NCBI GenBank assembly: GCA_903820955.1
Contig: CAIJJH010000195.1
Location: 1 to 8,397 of the forward strand
Origin: an uncultured Micrococcales bacterium
GTDB taxonomy: Bacteria; Actinomycetota; Actinomycetes; Actinomycetales; Microbacteriaceae
Length of the DNA stretch: 8,397 nt
Reading direction: 5' to 3'
In this document: positions 1 to 6,802 of the stretch, piece by piece
Numbering within the stretch: position 1 is the first letter of the stretch
Layout of the letters: each line of letters opens with the position of its first letter
Program-made: the position numbers and the translations under genes
Notes under the pieces: model-generated
What the model was told of the DNA's origin: nothing
The model's input: the letters and a program-made list of their open reading frames with translations, nothing else
Databases searched by the model: none

Positions 1-628
1 AGCTGCAGTCGTTGCACCAGTTACCGAAACCGTTGAGGCTTCGGAGCGCGAGCAGCGTCGTGGCAGCCGTGACCGTGCACCTCGCGGTGACCGTCGCGAA
101 CGCGAAGAGACCAAGAGCCAGTTCCTAGAGCGCGTTGTCACAATCAACCGCGTTTCGAAGGTTGTTCAGGGTGGTCGTCGCTTCAGCTTCACCGCACTTG
201 TAGTTGTCGGAGACGGCAACGGCATGGTCGGCGTAGGCTACGGCAAGGCCAAGGAAGTTCCAGCGGCTATCGCCAAGGGCGTCGAAGAGGCTAAGAAGTC
301 TTTCTTCCGCGTTCCACGCGTTGGCAACACCATTCCGCACCCAGTTCAGGGTGAAGCAGCAGCAGGCGTTGTTCTTCTTCGCCCAGCATCTGCCGGTACC
401 GGTGTTATCGCCGGTGGTCCTGTTCGCGCCGTTCTTGAGTGTGCCGGCATCCACGACGTGCTTAGCAAGTCGCTCGGATCGTCAAACACCATCAACATCG
501 TCCACGCAACCGTGGCAGCACTGAAGCAGCTCGAAGAGCCAGCCGCAGTTGCAGCCCGCCGTGGTCTAACCATCGAGCAGGTAGCCCCAGCTGGTCTACT
601 TCGTGAGCAGCAGAAGGCTGGTGCCTAA
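1..628 (+). CDS. rpsE: 30S ribosomal protein S5, 5'-truncated by window edge
   Basis: S5 is a 30S protein near the A-site/mRNA entry that contributes to decoding accuracy. The reading frame is open from base 2 (208 visible codons) to TAA at 626-628; the start codon lies before the window. The first ~40 visible residues are a hydrophilic, Arg/Glu-rich actinobacterial-type extension. The family core then starts at [20 protein letters not shown], the double-stranded RNA-binding-like N-terminal fold, and includes the hallmark [21 protein letters not shown]. The C-terminal half contains [15 protein letters not shown] and [12 protein letters not shown], both typical of S5. The stop overlaps the rpmD start by one base, implying translational coupling in the spc operon. 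The identification is secure; only the N-terminus is unknown. Confidence 0.97.
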   Translation, partial: AAVVAPVTETVEASEREQRRGSRDRAPRGDRREREETKSQFLERVVTINRVSKVVQGGRRFSFTALVVVGDGNGMVGVGYGKAKEVPAAIAKGVEEAKKSFFRVPRVGNTIPHPVQGEAAAGVVLLRPASAGTGVIAGGPVRAVLECAGIHDVLSKSLGSSNTINIVHATVAALKQLEEPAAVAARRGLTIEQVAPAGLLREQQKAGA

Positions 629-813
629 TGGCTAAGCGTCTCAAGGTAACCCAAATCAAGAGCAAAATCGGTGGCAAGCCGAACCAGCGCGAAACACTTC
701 GCAGCCTGGGACTGAAGCGTATTGGCGACATCATCGTCAAAGACGACAGCCTGGTTGTACGTGGCATGGTTAACACGGTTGCCCACCTCGTAAAGGTTGA
801 GGAGATCGACTAA
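628..813 (+). CDS. rpmD: 50S ribosomal protein L30
   Basis: This is a 61-residue L30, the usual size for bacterial L30, a small 50S protein that sits on 23S rRNA. The start [20 protein letters not shown], followed by [14 protein letters not shown] and ending [16 protein letters not shown], matches the family from end to end. The ATG at 628 overlaps the rpsE stop (TAATG), and an AGAAGG Shine-Dalgarno lies at 612-617 inside rpsE. The gene in turn overlaps rplO by one base, so all three are probably translated by the same train of ribosomes. Nothing is missing or unusual. Confidence 0.97.
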   Translation: MAKRLKVTQIKSKIGGKPNQRETLRSLGLKRIGDIIVKDDSLVVRGMVNTVAHLVKVEEID

Positions 814-1517
814 TGGCTGAAGAAAAGAAGCCAGCAGCAGCTAAGCCTGCTGCCGCAAAGAAGCCTGCCGCCGCTAAACCGGCTGCTAAGGCCGCTGCAA
901 AGCCAGCTGCTGAAAAGAAGCCTGCTGCAGCTAAGCCTGCCGCCAAGGCTGCTGCTAAGCCAGCTGCCGAGAAGGTTGAGAAGGTAGAGGCCCCTAAGGC
1001 CGCTGCCGCTAAGCCTGCTGCAAAGCCTGCCGCTGTCAAGAAGGCTGCAAAGCCTGCTCGAGAGAAGAGCAACGTTCTAAAGCTGCACCACCTTCGTCCG
1101 GCCGATGGCTCGAAGAAGGAGCGCACTCGCGTTGGTCGTGGTGAAGGTTCGAAGGGTAAGACTTCGGGTCGTGGAACCAAGGGTACTAAGGCTCGTTACC
1201 AGGTTCGTCCTGGCTTCGAGGGTGGTGGCGTACGTCTCGTAATGCGCACCCCTAAGCTTCGCGGCTTCAAGAACCCTGCTCGCGTCGAGTACCAGGTTGT
1301 CAACCTTGAGAAGCTAGAACTTCTTTACCCTAAGGGTGGAGACATCACCGTCACCGGCCTAGTCGAGAAGGGCCTAGTTCGTAAGAACGAGGCTGTAAAG
1401 CTTCTTGCCACCGGCGACATCAAGGTTAAACTGACTGTTAGCAGCGACATCAAGGTTTCGGCTTCTGCCAAGACCAAGATCGAAGCCGCTGGTGGTTCAG
1501 TAGCAGCCGCCGAATAG
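813..1517 (+). CDS. rplO: 50S ribosomal protein L15 with long Lys/Ala/Pro N-terminal arm
   Basis: L15 is an early-to-mid 50S assembly protein on 23S rRNA. The protein has 234 residues against about 145 for typical L15. The family core starts near residue 87 ([20 protein letters not shown]), continues through the Gly-rich [20 protein letters not shown] and [19 protein letters not shown], and ends with a standard C-terminal domain. Residues 1-85 are built only from M, A, E, K, P, V and R, like the tails of actinobacterial histone-like proteins. The start is firm: ATG at 813 overlaps the rpmD stop, has GAGGAG at 799-804 eight bases upstream, and no in-frame ATG, GTG or TTG occurs before the core. 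The arm includes an exact 19-residue tandem repeat. The function of the arm is unknown; extra rRNA binding is a plausible inference. Confidence 0.96.
   Translation: MAEEKKPAAAKPAAAKKPAAAKPAAKAAAKPAAEKKPAAAKPAAKAAAKPAAEKVEKVEAPKAAAAKPAAKPAAVKKAAKPAREKSNVLKLHHLRPADGSKKERTRVGRGEGSKGKTSGRGTKGTKARYQVRPGFEGGGVRLVMRTPKLRGFKNPARVEYQVVNLEKLELLYPKGGDITVTGLVEKGLVRKNEAVKLLATGDIKVKLTVSSDIKVSASAKTKIEAAGGSVAAAE
858..971 (+). repeat. 57-bp coding tandem repeat in the rplO arm
   Basis: L15 residues 16-34 and 35-53 are identical 19-residue units ([19 protein letters not shown]), encoded by 858-914 and 915-971. By hand alignment the two DNA copies differ at ten of 19 codons, all synonymous (for example AAA/AAG, CCG/CCT, GAA/GAG). 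The repeat is therefore perfect as protein but diverged as DNA. Confidence 0.9.
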
Positions 1518-1528
1518 TCCTAAAAGCC

Positions 1529-1534
1529 AGGAGG
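1529..1534 (+). promoter_or_regulatory. Shine-Dalgarno fixing the secY TTG start
   Basis: A perfect AGGAGG lies five bases before the TTG at 1540. It decides the noncanonical start, because the next residues ([16 protein letters not shown]) match the conserved N-terminus of actinobacterial SecY and no ATG or GTG is available nearby in frame. Confidence 0.85.
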
Positions 1535-1539
1535 CAGAG

Positions 1540-2859
1540 TTGTTCAGCGCCGTTCTTCGTGCATTCCGTACCCCGGACTTGCGCAACAAGCTTGCTTTCA
1601 CCCTGCTCATCGTCGCGATTTTCCGTCTCGGCTCATTCATTCCTGCACCGTTCGTCAACTTTGGCAACGTGCAGAGATGTTTGGCCGCGAGCACGTCTAA
1701 CGCATCGACGAGCAAGATTTACGAACTTGTAAACCTATTCTCGGGTGGCGCTCTCCTCCAGCTTTCGGTCTTTGCTCTGGGCATCATGCCCTACATCACG
1801 GCGTCGATCATTACTCAGTTGCTTCGCGTGGTTATCCCGCACTTCGAAACCCTTCACAAAGAGGGTCAGGCTGGCCAGGCCAAGCTAACTCAGTACACCC
1901 GTTACCTAACCATCGGTCTAGGAATCCTTCAGTCGACCACGCTTATCGCTGTGGCTCGCTCGGGTGCCCTGCTTGGCTCTTGCACCGACCCAATTCTGAC
2001 CACCACCAACCCGGCCGCTATCCTGCTGATCATCATCACGATGACCGCAGGTACCGGTCTGATCATGTGGCTTGGTGAGTTGGTGACCGAGCGCGGTATC
2101 GGTAACGGTATGTCGCTGCTTATCTTCACCTCGATCGCTTCGCGCTTCCCTAACTCGCTAGCTCAGATCGCCCAGACCAAGAGCCCTGAAGTTCTGATCG
2201 GCGTTCTCTTGGTCGGTATCTTGATCATCGGCTTGGTAATTCTGGTCGAGCAGTCTCAGCGTCGAATTCCGGTTCAGTATGCCAAGCGCATGGTGGGTAG
2301 ACGCGAATACGGCGGCCAGAGCACCTACATTCCGATCAAGGTCAACATGGCCGGCGTTGTTCCAGTTATCTTCGCCTCGAGCCTCCTTTACCTACCGGCG
2401 CTGCTTGCTCAGTTCAACCAGCCAGCCAAGGGCCAAAAAGTTGCAGCGTGGGTCACCTGGGTTTCGGAATACCTAACCAAGGGCGATCACCCGCTCTACA
2501 TGATCTTGTACTTCCTGATGATCTTCGGCTTCACCTACTTCTACGTAGCGATCACCTTCAACCCTGAAGAAGTGAGCGACAACATGAAGCTTTCGGGCGG
2601 ATTCATCCCTGGCATTCGTGCCGGTCGCCCAACCACCGAGTTCCTCGAGTTTGTTTCGAGCCGAATCACCTTCACCGGTGCGTTCTACCTCGGCCTCGTA
2701 GCGCTTGTTCCGCTGATCGCCTTCGGTGTGCTTGGCACCAGCCAGAACTTCCCGTTCGGCGGTACCACGATCTTGATTATCGTTGGTGTCGGTCTTGAGA
2801 CCGTCAAGCAGATCAACGCTCAGATGCAGCAGCGTAACTACGAAGGCCTTCTGAAGTGA
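1540..2859 (+). CDS. secY: Preprotein translocase subunit SecY
   Basis: SecY is the pore of the SecYEG channel in the cytoplasmic membrane, used for protein export and membrane insertion. The 439-residue length is normal and the hydrophobic pattern fits ten membrane helices. Visible landmarks are the cytosolic N-terminus FRTPDLRNK; helix 1 about residues 18-37; the plug and helix 2 signature from 65 ([20 protein letters not shown]); the second signature at 177-196 ([20 protein letters not shown]); and the cytosolic loop [19 protein letters not shown] at 352-370, whose Arg360 corresponds to the SecA/ribosome-contacting arginine of the family. Translation starts at TTG, which usually lowers initiation and may limit SecY relative to the ribosomal proteins. 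The stop overlaps adk by four bases. Confidence 0.97.
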   Translation: MFSAVLRAFRTPDLRNKLAFTLLIVAIFRLGSFIPAPFVNFGNVQRCLAASTSNASTSKIYELVNLFSGGALLQLSVFALGIMPYITASIITQLLRVVIPHFETLHKEGQAGQAKLTQYTRYLTIGLGILQSTTLIAVARSGALLGSCTDPILTTTNPAAILLIIITMTAGTGLIMWLGELVTERGIGNGMSLLIFTSIASRFPNSLAQIAQTKSPEVLIGVLLVGILIIGLVILVEQSQRRIPVQYAKRMVGRREYGGQSTYIPIKVNMAGVVPVIFASSLLYLPALLAQFNQPAKGQKVAAWVTWVSEYLTKGDHPLYMILYFLMIFGFTYFYVAITFNPEEVSDNMKLSGGFIPGIRAGRPTTEFLEFVSSRITFTGAFYLGLVALVPLIAFGVLGTSQNFPFGGTTILIIVGVGLETVKQINAQMQQRNYEGLLK

Positions 2860-3419
2860 CCCGCCTTCTCTTGATTGGCACTCCAGGTGCAGGCAAGGGA
2901 ACCCAGGCGGCTCGTCTCGCAGAAGCGTTTGGGATTCCAGCAATCTCGACCGGCGATATCTTTCGTGCCAACGTCAAAAACGAAACCGAACTCGGACGCC
3001 AAGCCAAGGCATTCATGGACCGCGGCGAGTACGTGCCAGACACCCTCACCAACGCGCTGGTTCGCGACCGTCTTAGCCAAGAAGACGCCAAGAACGGCTT
3101 CTTGCTAGATGGCTACCCACGCACCGCCGACCAGGTAACCGAACTCGACCACATTCTTGCCGAGCAGGGTGAGGCCTTGGACGCAGTGGTGCAGCTGACC
3201 GCCGACACCGACGAGGTTGTCCGAAGACTCCTAAACCGCGCAATCGAGCAGGGTCGCGCAGACGACACCGAAGAGGTCATTCGCCACCGCCTTGATGTTT
3301 ATGAAGAGCAGACCGCTCCGCTGATCGAGGTTTATTCGGCTCGCAACTTGGTTCGTGAGGTCGATGGACTCGGTGCCGTTGCCGATGTGACCGAGCGCAT
3401 TCTCAGCGCCCTCAAGTAA
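2856..3419 (+). CDS. adk: Adenylate kinase, short-LID form
   Basis: This cytosolic enzyme catalyses ATP + AMP to 2 ADP and balances the adenylate pool. The protein has 187 residues. The P-loop GTPGAGKGT is at 8-16, STGD at 31-34 begins the AMP-binding region, DGYPRT is at 85-90, and the LID is reduced to a short segment with RADD at 134-137. This short-LID type lacks the ~27-residue insertion of the E. coli enzyme (214 residues) and is common in actinobacteria. The GTG start at 2856 lies within the secY stop (GTGA overlap), with GAAGG at 2842-2846 as a moderate Shine-Dalgarno. The stop overlaps the map ATG by one base. Position between secY and map is the standard spc-operon arrangement. Confidence 0.96.
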   Translation: MTRLLLIGTPGAGKGTQAARLAEAFGIPAISTGDIFRANVKNETELGRQAKAFMDRGEYVPDTLTNALVRDRLSQEDAKNGFLLDGYPRTADQVTELDHILAEQGEALDAVVQLTADTDEVVRRLLNRAIEQGRADDTEEVIRHRLDVYEEQTAPLIEVYSARNLVREVDGLGAVADVTERILSALK

Positions 3420-4255
3420 TGCGCCAAGAATACACAGTTAAGACCACCGCCCAAATGGTGCGCATGGTTGAGGCCGGGCTAATCACTGAGGCAGCACTTC
3501 TTGCCATCAAGGCGGCGATCAGGCCGGGCGTCTCGACCCTAGAACTCGACGCAATCGCCGAAGCCACCATCGTCAAAATGGGTGGCCACTCAAACTTCAA
3601 GCTGGTTCCCGGCTATTTCCACACGATTTGCGCGAGCATCAACGACGAAGTTGTCCACGGAATCCCGAGCAAGACTCGAATCTTGCAGGCGGGCGATATC
3701 ATCTCGATCGACTGCGGTGCCGAAACCGCCGATGGCTGGAACGGCGATAGCGCAATGACTTTCATCGTGCCCGGCGGCGACGAAACCGTGGCCAAAGCCC
3801 GCCAAACCCTAAGCGATGTGACCGAGGGGTCGCTCTGGGCCGGTATTGCCGCCCTAGCCACCGCAAAGCGCCTCAACGAGGTCGGAGCGGCCGTAGAGAA
3901 GCATATTCGCGGCCAGGGTCGCTACGGAATCCTGCAGGAATACGTCGGCCACGGAATCGGCCGCTCGATGCACGAAGATCCGCCGGTTTTCAACTACAAA
4001 ACCAAGGTTTCCGGCCCACACGTTGTTCCCGGCCTCGTAATTGCCATCGAACCGATGGTTACCGCCGGAAGTGCCCGCACACACGTCCTAGATGACGACT
4101 GGACAGTCTCTTCGAGCGACGGCAGCGACGCCTCGCACTGGGAGCACAGCATCGCGGTTCACGAAAAAGGTATCTGGGTTTTAACCGCTAGCGACGGGGG
4201 AGCGGCCAAGTTGGCGCCCTTCGGCATCGTCCCGGTTGATCCGCGCAACATTTAA
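3419..4255 (+). CDS. map: Type I methionine aminopeptidase
   Basis: The enzyme removes the initiator methionine from nascent proteins whose second residue is small. The 278-residue protein has the pita-bread fold motifs in order: substrate-binding His80 (EVVHGIPS); metal ligands Asp98 (IDCGAE), Asp110 (GWNGD), His178 (YVGHGIG), Glu211 (IAIEPM) and Glu242 (WEHSIAV); and His185 of MHEDPP. Asp98 and Asp110 are 12 residues apart, against 11 in E. coli, so the intervening hairpin carries one extra residue. No zinc-finger or SH3-binding N-terminal extension is present, so it is the short bacterial class. The ATG overlaps the adk stop and has no convincing Shine-Dalgarno of its own, suggesting translation by coupling to adk. 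It is the last gene of the first transcription block. Confidence 0.95.
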   Translation: MRQEYTVKTTAQMVRMVEAGLITEAALLAIKAAIRPGVSTLELDAIAEATIVKMGGHSNFKLVPGYFHTICASINDEVVHGIPSKTRILQAGDIISIDCGAETADGWNGDSAMTFIVPGGDETVAKARQTLSDVTEGSLWAGIAALATAKRLNEVGAAVEKHIRGQGRYGILQEYVGHGIGRSMHEDPPVFNYKTKVSGPHVVPGLVIAIEPMVTAGSARTHVLDDDWTVSSSDGSDASHWEHSIAVHEKGIWVLTASDGGAAKLAPFGIVPVDPRNI

Positions 4256-4285
4256 TTGGCAATATCCGCGTTTTTTGCCTAAGAT
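4256..4285 (+). promoter_or_regulatory. Probable sigma-70-type promoter for infA and downstream genes
   Basis: TTGGCA at 4256-4261 and TAAGAT at 4280-4285 are separated by 18 bases, a good primary-sigma arrangement directly after the map stop codon. The predicted start is near 4292, giving an infA leader of about 90 bases. The sequence from the -10 onward (TAAGATTGACCT) matches that of the promoter at the window's end in ten of twelve positions. No start-site data are available. Confidence 0.55.
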
Positions 4286-4304
4286 TGACCTTCGGTGTTT
4301 CTTA

Positions 4305-4341
4305 CACGCAAATCACTCTTATTTGAGAGCTTTTTTGCGTG
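4305..4341 (+). promoter_or_regulatory. infA leader with competing hairpins
   Basis: Three incompatible or nested pairings are visible in this leader. CACGCAAA (4305-4312) pairs perfectly with TTTGCGTG (4334-4341). CAAAT (4309-4313) pairs with ATTTG (4321-4325). CTCT (4316-4319) pairs with AGAG (4326-4329), and this last hairpin is followed after one base by six T (4331-4336), like a weak attenuator. The element lies between the predicted transcription start and the infA ATG. A regulatory role is inferred only. Confidence 0.45.
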
Positions 4342-4380
4342 CCTAAGTGGCGCCGAAACGTCGCAGAGATAAGTGAGTTT

Positions 4381-4602
4381 ATGGCCAACAAAGACGGTGT
4401 CATCGAGATCGAAGGCACAGTAGTTGAAGCCCTGCCGAACGCTATGTTCCGTGTAGAGCTAACTAACGGTCACAAGGTCCTTGCACACATCTCAGGCAAG
4501 ATGCGTCAGCACTACATCAAGATCCTCCCAGAGGACCGCGTGATTGTTGAGTTGAGCACCTACGACCTGACTCGTGGCCGCATTATCTACCGCTACAAAT
4601 AA
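4381..4602 (+). CDS. infA: Translation initiation factor IF-1
   Basis: IF-1 is a single OB-fold protein that occupies the 30S A-site during initiation. Translation from ATG 4381 gives 73 residues, [20 protein letters not shown] through [20 protein letters not shown] to the conserved end [14 protein letters not shown], which is the exact family size and boundary. A GTG at 4339 is in frame but would add 14 non-conserved residues and falls inside a leader hairpin, so it is rejected. The Shine-Dalgarno is weak (AAGTGAG at 4371-4377). The gene is the first of a block that has its own probable promoter and leader, and it is followed 27 bases later by rpmJ. Confidence 0.97.
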   Translation: MANKDGVIEIEGTVVEALPNAMFRVELTNGHKVLAHISGKMRQHYIKILPEDRVIVELSTYDLTRGRIIYRYK

Positions 4603-4629
4603 GTCGTCATAAGAGAAGAAGTAAGAGAC

Positions 4630-4743
4630 ATGAAGGTTAACCCAAGCGTCAAGAAGATTTGCGACAAGTGCAAGGTCATCCGTCGCCACGGTCGCGTCAT
4701 GATCATCTGCGAAAACCCGCGCCACAAACAGCGCCAGGGCTAA
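4630..4743 (+). CDS. rpmJ: 50S ribosomal protein L36, zinc-binding form
   Basis: L36 is a tiny 50S protein. The ORF encodes 37 residues, beginning [20 protein letters not shown] and ending RHKQRQG. Cys11, Cys14, Cys27 and His32 form the complete zinc ribbon (C+ form), so this copy needs zinc and is not the Cys-less paralogue used under zinc starvation. The purine-rich sequence AGAGAAGAAGTAAGAG just upstream serves as the ribosome-binding region. Its position between infA and rpsM is the classical one. It is followed by 126 noncoding bases holding a structured RNA. Confidence 0.97.
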   Translation: MKVNPSVKKICDKCKVIRRHGRVMIICENPRHKQRQG

Positions 4744-4772
4744 GCAAACAGCAACACAACTGAATAGAAAAA

Positions 4773-4861
4773 GGTAACGCAACGTCGAAAGACGTCACCT
4801 CCGGAGAAGGCCGGAGCCGAGAAATCGGATGCGCTGCCCCAGACCTTCTAACAACAAGGAG
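4773..4861 (+). ncRNA. Structured leader RNA of rpsM: four-way junction plus loop pseudoknot
   Basis: Hand pairing gives a closing stem P1, 4773-4781 with 4830-4838 (nine positions, eight paired including one G.U, one A/C mismatch). It encloses three adjacent hairpins: P2 ACGTC-GAAA-GACGT (4782-4795), P3 CTCCGG-AGAAGG-CCGGAG (4799-4816) and P4 CCGA-GAAA-TCGG (4817-4828). The whole P3 loop AGAAGG (4805-4810) is complementary to CCTTCT (4844-4849). The first four bases of that strand can instead pair with AAGG of the rpsM Shine-Dalgarno (4856-4861). The layout resembles an autogenous ribosomal-protein leader in the position of the E. coli alpha-operon S4 site, but I do not recognise the fold as a known family. 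Confidence 0.75.
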
Positions 4862-4869
4862 AACTCCCT

Positions 4870-5250
4870 ATGGCACGTGTTGCCGGAGCTGATATTCCAG
4901 ACGCAAAACGCGTCGAAATCGCACTAACCTACATCTACGGCATTGGCCGCACTCGCTCGGTTCAGATCTTGACCGAGACGAAGATCGACAAAGACATCCG
5001 AGTCAAGGACCTAACCGACGACCAGCTCGTCGCAATCCGTGACTTCATCGAAGGAACCTACAAGGTTGAGGGTGACCTCCGCCGCGACGTAGCCGCAGAC
5101 ATCCGCCGCAAGGTTGAGATCGGTTCGTACCAGGGTGTTCGTCACCGTAAGGGCCTCCCAGTCCACGGTCAGCGCACCAAGACCAACGCTCGTACTCGCA
5201 AGGGTCCAAAGCGCACCGTAGCCGGCAAGAAGAAGGCTGCACGCAAGTAA
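4870..5250 (+). CDS. rpsM: 30S ribosomal protein S13
   Basis: S13 is a 30S head protein that contacts 50S (bridge B1) and P-site tRNA. The protein has 126 residues. The N-terminal [20 protein letters not shown] and [10 protein letters not shown] begin the helical domain, and the basic signature [20 protein letters not shown] at 91-110 is followed by a Lys/Arg tail that reaches toward the P site. ATG 4870 has AAGGAG at 4856-4861, eight bases upstream. It is preceded by a 126-base structured leader and followed by rpsK after 29 bases. Expression is probably controlled through the leader, which can hide or expose the Shine-Dalgarno. Confidence 0.97.
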   Translation: MARVAGADIPDAKRVEIALTYIYGIGRTRSVQILTETKIDKDIRVKDLTDDQLVAIRDFIEGTYKVEGDLRRDVAADIRRKVEIGSYQGVRHRKGLPVHGQRTKTNARTRKGPKRTVAGKKKAARK

Positions 5251-5279
5251 GCGTGAGCCCAAGGATTTAGGAGAAAACC

Positions 5280-5687
5280 ATGGCAGCACCTAAGGCAAAG
5301 GCCGGCGCAGTTCGCAAGCCTCGCAAAAAAGAGAAAAAGAACATCACCATGGGTCAGGCTCACATCAAGTCGACCTTCAACAACACGATCATCTCGATCA
5401 CCGACACCACTGGTGCGGTCATCGCTTGGTCTTCGTCTGGTGACGTTGGTTACAAGGGTTCTCGCAAGTCGACCCCGTTCGCCGCACAGCTAGCAGCCGA
5501 GGCCGCAGCTCGCAAGGCAATGGAGCACGGCTTGAAGAAGGTTGACGTATTCGTCAAGGGTCCGGGTTCGGGCCGCGAAACCGCGATTCGTTCGCTTCAG
5601 GCCGCAGGCCTAGAGGTCGGCTCGATCAGCGACGTCACCCCACAGGCTCACAACGGTTGCCGCCCACCAAAGCGTCGCCGCATCTAA
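5280..5687 (+). CDS. rpsK: 30S ribosomal protein S11
   Basis: S11 lies on the 30S platform beside the mRNA exit region. The 135-residue protein has a short basic actinobacterial N-terminus (residues 1-20, many Lys), then the S11 core [20 protein letters not shown], the middle [20 protein letters not shown] and the invariant C-terminus [12 protein letters not shown] (124-135). ATG 5280 has AGGAG at 5269-5273, six bases away. It is followed by 98 noncoding bases with two hairpins and then rpoA. rpsD, which lies here in mycobacteria, is absent from the window, so S4 must be encoded elsewhere. Confidence 0.97.
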   Translation: MAAPKAKAGAVRKPRKKEKKNITMGQAHIKSTFNNTIISITDTTGAVIAWSSSGDVGYKGSRKSTPFAAQLAAEAAARKAMEHGLKKVDVFVKGPGSGRETAIRSLQAAGLEVGSISDVTPQAHNGCRPPKRRRI

Positions 5688-5712
5688 CTCAAGCTTCACT
5701 CATAGCAACAAA

Positions 5713-5768
5713 CTCTGCCGTGGCCACTGCAGAGCCCTCAAAAATGAGCATCAAATAGCGGATGCTCA
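5713..5768 (+). promoter_or_regulatory. Two-hairpin leader of rpoA
   Basis: The first hairpin pairs CTCTGC (5713-5718) with GCAGAG (5729-5734). The second is perfect: TGAGCATC (5745-5752) with GATGCTCA (5761-5768), eight pairs around an eight-base loop, ending five bases before the AAAGGA Shine-Dalgarno (5773-5778). CTCA (5737-5740) can alternatively pair with TGAG (5745-5748). There is no T-run, so these are not terminators. They may be a translational control site, an RNA-processing site or an mRNA stabiliser. Confidence 0.5.
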
Positions 5769-5785
5769 GCTGAAAGGAACCAAAC

Positions 5786-6802
5786 GTGCTAATTGCACAG
5801 CGCCCAACCCTTCACGAAGAAGTTGTTTCACCAACCCGCTCACGCTTCGCGCTTGAGCCTCTAGAGCCTGGCTTCGGCTACACCCTAGGTAACTCACTCC
5901 GTCGCACCCTGCTTTCGTCGATCCCAGGTGCCTCTGTCACCCACGTTCGCATCGCTGGTGCACTGCACGAGTTCAGCACCCTTGCCGGTGTTAAGGAAGA
6001 CGTCACCGAGATCATCTTGAACGTCAAGGAACTAGTCGTCTCTTCAGAGAACGACGAGCCGGTTGAGGCTCGCATCGAAAAGACCGCTGCCGGCGTGGTT
6101 ACCGCTGCCGACATCAAGGTTCCTGCCGGTGTTGAGATCCACAACCCAGAACTAGTTATCGCAACCCTGAACGCCAAGGGCAAGTTCGAGATGACCCTAA
6201 TCATCGAGCGTGGCCGTGGCTACGTTCAGGCATCGCAGAACCGCTCAGGCGCAGAAGAGAACGGTCTGATCCCGGTCGACTCGATCTACTCGCCAGTCGC
6301 CAAGGTCGCTTACCGCGTCGAGGCAACTCGTGCCGGTGAGTTCACCAACTTCGACAAGTTGATCATCGACATCGAAACCAAGCCTTCGATGACTCCTCGC
6401 GACGCAATCGCGTCTGCAGGAAGCACCCTGGTCGAGCTTTTCGGACTAGCCCGCGAGCTAAACACCGAGGCCGAGGGTATCGAGATCGGCCCTGCACCTA
6501 CCGAGGCTGTTCTTTCACCAGAGCTAGCCATGCCAATCGAAGACCTCGAGCTAACCGTGCGCAGCTACAACTGCCTAAAGCGCGAGGGCATCAACACCGT
6601 TGCAGAGCTAATCGCTCTAACCGAAGACCAGCTGATGCACATCCGCAACTTCGGTAGCAAGTCGGTCGACGAGGTTCGCGACAAGCTAACTTCGATGGGT
6701 CTAAAGTTCCGTGACGCACTGCCAGGCTTTGAAGGCGCTTACTTCAACACCGGCCAGGACGTCAGCTTCAGCAACGAATACGACGAGGCCGACCAGGACT
6801 AG
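5786..6802 (+). CDS. rpoA: DNA-directed RNA polymerase subunit alpha
   Basis: Alpha dimerises to nucleate RNA polymerase and contacts promoter UP elements and activators. The 338-residue protein has the N-terminal dimerisation domain (about 1-230), including [20 protein letters not shown] (25-44) and [20 protein letters not shown] (60-79). A linker follows, then the C-terminal domain (about 250-310): [20 protein letters not shown] and [16 protein letters not shown]. Arg259, Asn262 and Lys292 correspond to the E. coli DNA-contacting Arg265, Asn268 and Lys298. An acidic tail (321-338) ends the protein. GTG 5786 is chosen because [13 protein letters not shown] is the conserved actinobacterial start, with AAAGGA seven bases upstream. 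Leucine is mostly CTA (15 of 32 by hand count), unlike truA. Confidence 0.98.
   Translation: MLIAQRPTLHEEVVSPTRSRFALEPLEPGFGYTLGNSLRRTLLSSIPGASVTHVRIAGALHEFSTLAGVKEDVTEIILNVKELVVSSENDEPVEARIEKTAAGVVTAADIKVPAGVEIHNPELVIATLNAKGKFEMTLIIERGRGYVQASQNRSGAEENGLIPVDSIYSPVAKVAYRVEATRAGEFTNFDKLIIDIETKPSMTPRDAIASAGSTLVELFGLARELNTEAEGIEIGPAPTEAVLSPELAMPIEDLELTVRSYNCLKREGINTVAELIALTEDQLMHIRNFGSKSVDEVRDKLTSMGLKFRDALPGFEGAYFNTGQDVSFSNEYDEADQD

Noticed and set aside
770..1180. 136-codon open frame on the minus strand opposite rplO
   Set aside because: It is Ala/Gly/Phe-rich, is the mirror of the Lys/Ala/Pro coding repeats, has no recognisable domain and overlaps certain genes.
4258..4279. GGCAA/TTGCC inverted repeat between map and infA as a map terminator or operator
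   Set aside because: Only five pairs with a 12-base loop, the T-run is inside the loop, and the segment is better explained as promoter DNA.
4285..4290. TTGACC as the -35 of a second infA promoter
   Set aside because: No -10-like hexamer lies 16-19 bases downstream; it fits better as the discriminator of the promoter at 4256-4285.
4339..4380. Upstream in-frame GTG as the infA start
   Set aside because: It adds 14 residues outside the conserved IF-1 boundary and lies in the 3' arm of a leader hairpin; ATG 4381 gives the exact family length.
5713..5740. Terminator after rpsK
   Set aside because: The hairpin is followed by CCCTCAAAAA, with no T tract on the coding strand.
5744..5758. Four-codon leader peptide ATG AGC ATC AAA TAG before rpoA
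   Set aside because: It has no Shine-Dalgarno and its start lies at the base of a perfect hairpin.
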